Source: Synechococcus sp. SynAce01 (GTDB lineage Bacteria > Cyanobacteriota > Cyanobacteriia > PCC-6307 > Cyanobiaceae). Taken from it: a DNA stretch of 64,000 nucleotides. The position numbers were made by a program, and so were the translations under genes. This document shows positions 58,340 through 64,000 of this stretch, in pieces. Position 1 is the stretch's first letter, and each line of letters starts with the position of its first letter. Below the pieces are notes generated by a model. That model did no database searches, was not told the origin of the DNA, and saw only the letters and a list, made by a program, of their open reading frames with translations. Where the stretch lies: the NCBI RefSeq assembly GCF_001885215.1, contig NZ_CP018091.1:1426001-1490000 (forward strand), written 5' to 3'.

Positions 58340-59251
58340 ATGCCATCGAGCGATGTCAAGGCCGCGGCCGCGAAGCTGCTGGTGATCGGCGGCGGCTACA
58401 GCGGTCTTCGTTTCGCTCGCGCCGCTGCGGCGCAGGGAATGGCTGTCACGCTCACCCGCCGCCAGGTGGCCGGGAGCGATGCGTCCCCTGGCCTCCGCTG
58501 GCTGGTCTGCGACCCTGACCGTGGCCTGGTGCCGCCGTTATCCGAGCTGGCAGGCACCACCGAGGTGTTGGTGACGGTGCCACCGGACCGGCAGGGACGT
58601 GACCCCGTGTTTGCCAGCCTGGCGCCGCTCCTCGCCCAACTGCCGCTGCAATGGCTGGGCTATCTCTCCACCACTGGGGTCTACGGGGATCAGGCCGGCG
58701 GCTGGGTTGGCGAGGGCGTGATCCCAAGGCCGGGTCTGCCGCGCAGCCAGGCCCGGCTCGCCTGCGAGCAGCTCTGGCTCGGAAGCGGCCTGCCGGTGCA
58801 GGTGTTCCGGCTGCCGGCGATCTATGGCCCCGGTCGTACTCCTTTTCAAAAGCTGCGTGATGGCAGCAGCCGCATGATCCACAAACCCGGCCAGGTGTTC
58901 AGCCGCATCCACGTCGATGACATCGCCTCCAGCCTGCTGTTCTGCCGCCAATTACCGGCAGCCCAGCGCCCGGAGTTGCTGAACCTGGCCGATGACGAGC
59001 CCTGTTCATCGAGCCAGACCCTGGGCTATGCCGCCCACCTGCTGGGCTGCAAGTTGCCATTGGTGGAGTCCTTCGACCAGCTGGCTGGCGAGCTCAGCCC
59101 GATGGCCCTGAGTTTCTGGGCCGAAAATCGCCGCGTCAGCAACCGCCGGCTATGCCGTGAGCTGGGCTACCAGCTGCGCTATCCGAGCTACCGCCAGGGC
59201 TATCGCGCCTGTCTTGCCGAGGAGCTCAGCGGTGTCGGTACACCAAAATGA
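58340..59251 (+). CDS. NAD(P)-binding SDR/epimerase-like protein
   Basis: 303 aa from the ATG at 58340. The N-terminal AKLLVIGGGYSGLRFARAAAAQGM is a Rossmann nucleotide site. YLSTTGVYGD contains the SDR serine/threonine region, but the usual YxxxK is replaced by GLPRSQARLACE, so catalysis is uncertain. FRLPAIYGPGR and FSRIHVDDIASSLLF are typical of extended SDRs of the YeeZ/NAD-dependent epimerase type. The substrate is unknown. Confidence 0.82.
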   Translation: MPSSDVKAAAAKLLVIGGGYSGLRFARAAAAQGMAVTLTRRQVAGSDASPGLRWLVCDPDRGLVPPLSELAGTTEVLVTVPPDRQGRDPVFASLAPLLAQLPLQWLGYLSTTGVYGDQAGGWVGEGVIPRPGLPRSQARLACEQLWLGSGLPVQVFRLPAIYGPGRTPFQKLRDGSSRMIHKPGQVFSRIHVDDIASSLLFCRQLPAAQRPELLNLADDEPCSSSQTLGYAAHLLGCKLPLVESFDQLAGELSPMALSFWAENRRVSNRRLCRELGYQLRYPSYRQGYRACLAEELSGVGTPK

Positions 59252-59260
59252 CGTGGAGGC

Positions 59261-59452
59261 TCATCGGCCGGCAGGAGTGGCCTGGCCGGAGACCACCGAA
59301 GGGCAGACCACAGGGGCTTCCGGTTGAAGACTGTTCAGGCTTGGCAAATTGGTATCCGCCAGGAAACGACACCAATCGATTGCCACCCAGCCCCGTCGCA
59401 GCCCCGTTCCCAGGCCGAAAAACATTGAACCAATCAGCAGCCAACGGATCAT
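59261..59452 (-). CDS. Small hypothetical protein divergent from pdxA
   Basis: 63 aa. MIRWLLIGSMFFGLGTGLRRGWVAIDWCRFLAD is a short hydrophobic N-terminus followed by an amphipathic stretch; the remainder is Pro/Ser-rich. Its ATG overlaps the pdxA ATG in a shared CATG. A GGAG lies upstream of its start. I think similar small proteins occur in other picocyanobacteria, but cannot confirm it. It fills the otherwise empty 200 bases between the SDR gene and pdxA. Confidence 0.45.
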   Translation of the reverse strand: MIRWLLIGSMFFGLGTGLRRGWVAIDWCRFLADTNLPSLNSLQPEAPVVCPSVVSGQATPAGR

Positions 59453-60467
59453 GAGCGAGGCGATCCCCAAACTCCAGGGTAGGCAGCGGCGCATCGCCCT
59501 CTCCCTCGGAGATCCCGCCGGCATCGGCGTCGAGGTGACCCTCAAGGCACTCGCCGAGCTGGAGGGCCGGGGCCTTGAGGTGGTTCTGGTCGGTTGCCGC
59601 CGCTGGTTGGAGCACAGCCATGCGGCCTTGCAGGGGGTCAGCGCAGTGCCCCTGGCCAATCCCGCCAACTATCCGATCCTCGATCTGCCCCTGGCCGAGG
59701 ACCTGCCGCCCGGCTGCGGCAGTGCGGCCAGCGGCCGGGCCAGCTTCGCCTGGCTGACGGCAGCAGCCGAGCTGGTGGAACGCGGCCAGTGCCATGCCCT
59801 CACCACCGCCCCGATCGCCAAACAGGCGTGGCACGCGGCCGGTCACGCCTACCCGGGCCAGACCGAGCGGCTGGCGGAACTCAGTGACAGCGCCGATCCC
59901 TCCATGCTGTTCACCGCCCGCTCCCCCCACGGAACCTGGCGACTCAACACCCTGTTGGCCACCACCCACATCCCCCTGGCAGCGGTGGCCCAGCAGCTCG
60001 GCCCCGCCCTGGTGGAGCGCAAGCTGGAGGTGCTGCTGGCCTTCTGCCGTCGCTTTGTCCCCAAACCCCGGCTCGTGGTCGCCGGGCTCAATCCCCATGC
60101 CGGCGAAAGCGGACTGCTCGGCTGCGAGGAGCAGGACTGGCTGATTCCAGTGCTGGAGCGCTGGCGGCGCTCCCATCCCGAGGTGGAACTCATCGGCCCC
60201 CTGCCACCCGACACCTGTTGGCTGGGTGCTGCCGCCGCCTGGCGCGGTGAGGCCCTTGGTCCGGATGGCTACCTGGCGCTGTACCACGACCAGGGCTTGA
60301 TCCCGGTCAAGTTGCTGGCCTTCGATGCCGCAGTGAACACCAGCCTGGGGCTGCCCTTCTTGCGCACCTCACCGGATCACGGCACCGGTTTCGACATCGC
60401 TGGCTTGGGGATCGCCCGATCGATGAGCATGCGGGCCGCCCTGGAAACCGCCTGGGAGCTGGGTTGA
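59451..60467 (+). CDS. pdxA: 4-hydroxythreonine-4-phosphate dehydrogenase
   Basis: 338 aa from the ATG at 59451. It oxidises 4-phosphohydroxy-L-threonine in pyridoxal phosphate synthesis. Features are RIALSLGDPAGIGVEVTLKAL, LTTAPIAKQAWHAAGHAYPGQTE, VAGLNPHAGESGLLGCEE and YHDQGLIPVKLLAFDAAVNTSLGLPFLRTSPDHGTGFDIAG, which hold the metal-binding histidines. It is convergent with accB, 13 bases apart. Confidence 0.97.
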   Translation: MSEAIPKLQGRQRRIALSLGDPAGIGVEVTLKALAELEGRGLEVVLVGCRRWLEHSHAALQGVSAVPLANPANYPILDLPLAEDLPPGCGSAASGRASFAWLTAAAELVERGQCHALTTAPIAKQAWHAAGHAYPGQTERLAELSDSADPSMLFTARSPHGTWRLNTLLATTHIPLAAVAQQLGPALVERKLEVLLAFCRRFVPKPRLVVAGLNPHAGESGLLGCEEQDWLIPVLERWRRSHPEVELIGPLPPDTCWLGAAAAWRGEALGPDGYLALYHDQGLIPVKLLAFDAAVNTSLGLPFLRTSPDHGTGFDIAGLGIARSMSMRAALETAWELG

Positions 60468-60480
60468 GCGGCGCCCCTGT

Positions 60481-60966
60481 TCAGCCTGGTTTGAGGCGCA
60501 CCAGCACCTGGCCATATTCCACCGGTGTGCCGTTTTCCACCAGGATTTCGACCACTTCGCCACTCACTTCAGCCTCGAGCTCGTTCATCAGCTTCATCGC
60601 TTCGAGGATGCAGACCGGCTGTCCAACCGTGATCCGGCTGCCGAGTTCAACAAACGGCGGATCATCCGGGCTCGCCGCCCGGTAGAAGGTGCCCACCATC
60701 GGCGCGGTGATCTCGACCAGATCGGCGCGCAGGGCAGGGGCAGCCGGTGGTGGGACCGAGGGGGCGGTGGCCTGGCTGCCGCTGACGGCCTGAGCCGGAG
60801 CTGTGACAGTGGCCGCAGGGGCCTGGGGCACGGCTAGGGCAGCCGGGGCAGGCAGATTGCGGCGCACTTCAAGCCGGAAGTCGTCCCCTTCGAGCTTGAA
60901 CTCCTGAATATCGCTCTGCTCAAGGACGGCGAGCAGACGATGGAGCTGGTCATGGTCGAGCTGCAT
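60481..60966 (-). CDS. accB: Biotin carboxyl carrier protein of acetyl-CoA carboxylase
   Basis: 161 aa. The N-terminal helix [20 protein letters not shown] is followed by an Ala/Pro linker (about 38-80). The biotinyl domain carries the biotin-attachment lysine K125 in LEAMKLMNE. It carries carboxybiotin for malonyl-CoA synthesis. It lies 6 bases after efp, a pairing common in cyanobacteria. Confidence 0.97.
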   Translation of the reverse strand: MQLDHDQLHRLLAVLEQSDIQEFKLEGDDFRLEVRRNLPAPAALAVPQAPAATVTAPAQAVSGSQATAPSVPPPAAPALRADLVEITAPMVGTFYRAASPDDPPFVELGSRITVGQPVCILEAMKLMNELEAEVSGEVVEILVENGTPVEYGQVLVRLKPG

Positions 60967-60972
60967 GGTGCC

Positions 60973-61533
60973 TCAGGACTCCCTGCCGAGATAGCTGTCG
61001 TTGCGCGTGTCGATCTTGATCTTCTCCCCAATCGTGATGAACAGGGGCACCATGATCTGGGCCCCGGTTTCGACGATGGCCGGTTTGGTGCCCCCCGTGG
61101 CGGTGTCACCCTTGACGCCGGGATCGGTCTGGGTGACCTCCAGGACGACGGAGTTGGGAAGTTCCACTTCCAGCGGCACGTCGTTCCACGACACCACATT
61201 CACCTCCATGCCCTCCTTGAGGTACTTGCGGCCGTCGCCGATCTGTTTGGCGGACAGGCGGGTTTCTTCAAAACTCGCCATGTCCATGAACACGAAGTCC
61301 TCGGCTTCCATGTAGGTCAGCTGAAGCGTCGATTTCTCGAGCACGGCCTGGGCAACGGTTTCACCGGCGCGAAAGGTCTTGTCGACAACGCTGCCGCTTT
61401 GAACGCCTTTCAGCTTGGTGCGCACGAAGGCCGAGCCCTTGCCCGGTTTGACATGAAGAAATTCGACGACTCTCCAGACCTGGCCATCGAGCTCGATCGT
61501 GGTACCGGTGCGAAAGTCGTTGCTGGAGATCAT
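60973..61533 (-). CDS. efp: Elongation factor P
   Basis: 186 aa from the ATG at 61533, the usual length (the frame stays open further upstream without family support). It relieves ribosome stalling at polyproline. It begins [17 protein letters not shown]. The loop [14 protein letters not shown] contains the lysine that some bacteria modify. The end is [18 protein letters not shown]. It is transcribed with accB and divergent from the cyclophilin gene. Confidence 0.98.
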   Translation of the reverse strand: MISSNDFRTGTTIELDGQVWRVVEFLHVKPGKGSAFVRTKLKGVQSGSVVDKTFRAGETVAQAVLEKSTLQLTYMEAEDFVFMDMASFEETRLSAKQIGDGRKYLKEGMEVNVVSWNDVPLEVELPNSVVLEVTQTDPGVKGDTATGGTKPAIVETGAQIMVPLFITIGEKIKIDTRNDSYLGRES

Positions 61534-61657
61534 TCCGGCGGAACGTTTGAGCGGGATTGTACGGCTGCCCTTCCTCGGCGGGTCTTCCGCTGCCGGGCTG
61601 GCTGTGGGGGGCTGGCCGGCTGGTTGTGCCAAAGTCCGCTGAGAGACTCAATCAGCC

Positions 61658-62754
61658 ATGAAAGGGATCCGGTTGGCTCTGAAGCAACGCCTGCTGGCCC
61701 CGGGGCTAGCCCTGCTGCTGGCGCTTGTCGTCAACCTCTTGGCGGTGCACCCCGCCGCCGCTGGCCTTCCCCCGGCAATGCGGTCAGCGATCCTTCCGCT
61801 CTGCTGCGCAATGCCCTGCCGATTCCAGAGACGGATCTGCAAGACCTCCAGCACCGCCTGGAGGGCACCAGTGACGACCTGCGTGCCAAGCGCTGGAGCT
61901 CCCTGAGCAACGCCGTGCGCCGCGGCCAGTCGTTGCTGACCAGTCGCCGCGCCAGGCTGATCAGCAACTTTCCCTCCGAGCAGCAGGCAACGGCCGAGAG
62001 CCTGCTCGACCAGCTGGAGCTGGATTGGCGGACGCTTGCTGAAGCAACCGAAGCCCGCGACCGCGACGCCTTTCTCACCAGCCGCCGGGCTGCCTTGAGC
62101 ACGATCGGCAGCGCGGAATCGTTGCTGGTGGGGCCGTTCCCCTTCGAGATCCCCGAAACGTTCGTGGCTCTGCCACGGCTGCTCGGCAGGGCCACGATCG
62201 AGCTGGCCACCACCAAGGGCACCCTTACCGCCGTGGTCGACGGCTACAACGCCCCCCTCACGGCCGGGGCCTTCGTTGATCTGGTTCAGCGCGGCTTCTA
62301 CGACGGCCTGCCGTTCGGCCGCGCCGAGGACTTCTATGTGCTCCAGACCGGAGATCCCATCGGCCCCGCCGATGGCTACATCGATCCCACCAGTCAGCAG
62401 CAACGCCGCGTTCCTCTGGAAATCATGGTGCCCGGCGAGGACCAGCCCTTCTACAACCAGACATTCGAGGATCTGGGGATCTTCAAGGCCACCCCCGTGC
62501 TTCCCTTCGCCACCAAGGGAACATTGGGCTGGGCCCACTCCGATGAGGCCCTCGACGATGGCTCGTCCCAGTTCTTTCTGTTCCTGTTTACGGCGGAACT
62601 CACCCCCGCTGGCCTCAACTTGATCGACGGCCGCTACGCCGCCTTCGGCTATGTGGTCGATGGCTTTGAGGTGCTCGAGGAGCTGACCGGGAGCGATGGG
62701 ATTGTTAAAGCCACCGTGCTGGAAGGGGCCGAGAACCTGCGGCCCCATGGCTGA
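61658..62754 (+). pseudogene. CYP38-type lumenal peptidyl-prolyl isomerase, apparent frameshift after the signal peptide
   Basis: From the ATG at 61658 the frame gives a signal peptide (LALLLALVVNLLAVHPAAAG) and LPP. It then leaves the family sequence and stops at 61906. Another frame, with no start codon nearby, continues GNAVSDPSALLRNALPIPETDLQDLQ. A helical domain follows, and then a cyclophilin domain with VDGYNAPLTAGAFVDLVQRGFYDGLPF and AEDFYVLQTGDP, ending at 62754. In cyanobacterial homologues LPPGNA is continuous. One extra C in the five-C run at 61769-61773 would restore it. The family (plant CYP38) helps photosystem II assembly. The break may be a sequencing error or real loss. Confidence 0.85.
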
Positions 62755-63760
62755 GGGCAGCGATCCGACCCTGGCTGACCTGGGCGAATCAGGGCTGCTG
62801 GAGCGGATCGCCGCTTTTGCGCCGCCCGGACAGCTCGATGATGATGCCGCCCTGCTGCAGGAACGCAGCGGAGGTGTGCTGGTGCTCAACACCGATGTCT
62901 TGGTGGAAGGCGTTCACTTCAGTGATGCCACCCTCGATCCCGAGGATCTGGGCTGGCGCGCCGCAGCCGCCAATCTCTCTGATCTGGCGGCGATGGGCTG
63001 CCAGGAGGTGATCGGACTCACCGTCGGCCTGGTGGCGCCACCCGCCACTCCGTGGAGCTGGGTGGCGGGGGTGTACCGGGGCCTGGGCCAGGCCCTCGAT
63101 CGCTATGGCGGCGATCTGTTGGGCGGCGATTGCAGCAGCGGCCAGCAGCGCCTGCTGGCGATCACCGCCCTGGGACGCCTGGGGCCGGCCGGGGCGATCC
63201 GGCGCCGCGATGGACGGCCCGGAGACCGGTTGATCAGCACCGGTCCCCATGGCCTGAGTCGGCTCGGTCTGGCGGTGCTTGGCCGGGAGCCGCTGCCGGC
63301 CTCCCTGCCCGCCAGCTTGCTGGAGCGGGGCCTGGCGGCCCACCGCCGCCCCCAACCCCGCTTCGACGCCGTGGACGCCTTGGTCGACGCCAGGCCCGCC
63401 GCTCAGCCCTGGCGGGTGGCCGGAGCCGACAGCAGTGATGGCCTGGCCGCCGCTGTCGCGGCGATTGCCCGCAGCAGCGGTTGCGATGCCCAGCTCGACC
63501 GCGGTGCCCTGCCGATGGCCGCCGGCATGGATGGTCTTGCCCAGGCCGAAGCCTGGTGTCTGGGGGGAGGTGAAGATTTCGAGTTGATCCTTGGCCTGGA
63601 TGCGGCCTGGGCCGAGGCCTTGCTCAAAGCCCTGCCTGGGGCCAGCCCGATCGGCCAGCTCTGCGCGGTTACCGGTTCAGAGGCAGGCGGACACCTGAGC
63701 TGGTGGCCCAGCGGCGAACCGCTGGATCGGCGGATGATGGGTTTCAGTCACTTTCACTGA
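62747..63760 (+). CDS. thiL: Thiamine-monophosphate kinase
   Basis: 337 aa from the ATG at 62747, overlapping the cyclophilin gene by 8 bases. It phosphorylates thiamine monophosphate to the active diphosphate. Features are LGESGLLERIAAF, DDDAALL, LNTDVLVEGVHF, AAANLSDLAAMG, GGDLLGGDCSSG, and GGGEDFELILG near the C-terminus, matching the PurM/ThiL fold. Confidence 0.95.
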   Translation: MAEGSDPTLADLGESGLLERIAAFAPPGQLDDDAALLQERSGGVLVLNTDVLVEGVHFSDATLDPEDLGWRAAAANLSDLAAMGCQEVIGLTVGLVAPPATPWSWVAGVYRGLGQALDRYGGDLLGGDCSSGQQRLLAITALGRLGPAGAIRRRDGRPGDRLISTGPHGLSRLGLAVLGREPLPASLPASLLERGLAAHRRPQPRFDAVDALVDARPAAQPWRVAGADSSDGLAAAVAAIARSSGCDAQLDRGALPMAAGMDGLAQAEAWCLGGGEDFELILGLDAAWAEALLKALPGASPIGQLCAVTGSEAGGHLSWWPSGEPLDRRMMGFSHFH

Positions 63761-63785
63761 AGGGCCTTGAAGTTGGCCCGGCAGG

Positions 63786-63803
63786 TCAGTCAGGCCTGAC
63801 TGA
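63786..63803. terminator. Palindrome between thiL and gap, possible shared terminator
   Basis: TCAGTCAGGCCTGACTGA is a perfect 18-bp palindrome in the 44 bases between the convergent thiL and gap stops. It can form a hairpin on either strand. There is no long T-run, so strength is uncertain. Confidence 0.5.
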
Positions 63804-63804
63804 A

Positions 63805-64000
63805 TCAGGCCCAGTTGCGGGCGACAATTTCGGCCAGGTCGACGACCCGCTGGCTGTAACCCCACTCGTTGTCGTACCAGGAGATCACTTTGACCATGTT
63901 GTCGCCCATCACCAGGGTGAGGTCAGCGTCAACGATGGCTGACTCATCGGTACCGGCGTGATCAGACGAAACCAGGGGCAGATCGCAGTACTTGATGATT
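63805..64000 (-). CDS. gap: Glyceraldehyde-3-phosphate dehydrogenase, C-terminal fragment (truncated by window edge)
   Basis: The complement of the right edge encodes about 64 residues ending in a TGA at 63805-63807. It includes [49 protein letters not shown] and the end [13 protein letters not shown] is the hallmark of GAPDH. In cyanobacteria this type (gap2) works in the Calvin cycle and gluconeogenesis with NADP(H) or NAD(H). The active-site cysteine and cofactor domain lie outside the window. Confidence 0.93.
   Translation of the reverse strand, partial: IIKYCDLPLVSSDHAGTDESAIVDADLTLVMGDNMVKVISWYDNEWGYSQRVVDLAEIVARNWA

Noticed and set aside
59226-60287. 353-codon minus-strand frame opposite pdxA
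   Set aside because: pdxA on the other strand has full family motifs; this frame shows only compositional noise.

Overview
The window is a piece of a cyanobacterial chromosome, most likely a GC-rich alpha-cyanobacterium (picocyanobacterium, Cyanobium/Synechococcus type). The evidence is psbZ, ycf23- and ycf37-like genes, the sulfolipid pair sqdB/sqdX, a cyanobacterial-type glucosyldiacylglycerol synthase, a CYP38-type lumenal cyclophilin, a lysC with four ACT domains, and the high GC of everything right of about 11.9 kb. Species assignment is inference; no rRNA is present.

Left end (1-8.6 kb): an AT-richer surface-glycan island. Six minus-strand genes, each overlapping the next by 1-8 bases, encode an O-antigen ABC exporter (wzm, wzt), three methyltransferases and a large multi-domain family-4 glycosyltransferase whose third domain is cut short. 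A fragment of another glycosyltransferase enters from the left edge on the plus strand. From 8.85 to 11.85 kb, two insertion sequences form the border to the core genome. One is an ISAs1-type element with 20-bp inverted repeats and a 10-bp target duplication but a frameshifted transposase. The other is an IS66-type element whose transposase is interrupted by an in-frame TAG.

Core (11.9-64 kb): dense housekeeping genes, usually separated by only a few bases. In order: ribH-psbZ; a vapBC pair; mutS tail-to-tail with cobH; holA; lysC with a sugar transferase; uvrB; a holin-like membrane protein; ycf23 opposite tilS; rnj-dapA-asd; tig-clpP-clpX-(LRAT-like)-dnaX; mgdA; a SpoIID-like protein; rpmI-rplT-ycf37-like; thiG; a Psb34-like small protein; sqdB-sqdX; mrdA with two unknown genes; guaA; cbiD; an alanine-glyoxylate-type aminotransferase; a lipoprotein; tRNA-Gly(CCC); a run of small unknown genes; an SNF2-type helicase opposite an HNH nuclease; an SDR/epimerase; pdxA; accB-efp; a CYP38-like cyclophilin with an apparent frameshift; thiL; and the end of gap.

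Functional themes are surface polysaccharide export, thylakoid lipids (glucolipid and sulfolipid), photosystem II assembly and structure, protein quality control (trigger factor, ClpXP), DNA replication and repair (MutS, HolA, UvrB, DnaX), lysine-family amino acids (lysC, asd, dapA) and cofactors (riboflavin, thiamine, B6, cobalamin, biotin carrier). No wholly new multi-gene system can be proven from sequence alone. The best leads are the methylation-rich glycan export operon, the LRAT-like gene coupled to dnaX, the SNF2/HNH pair, the overlapping divergent starts at pdxA, and the broken cyclophilin frame.
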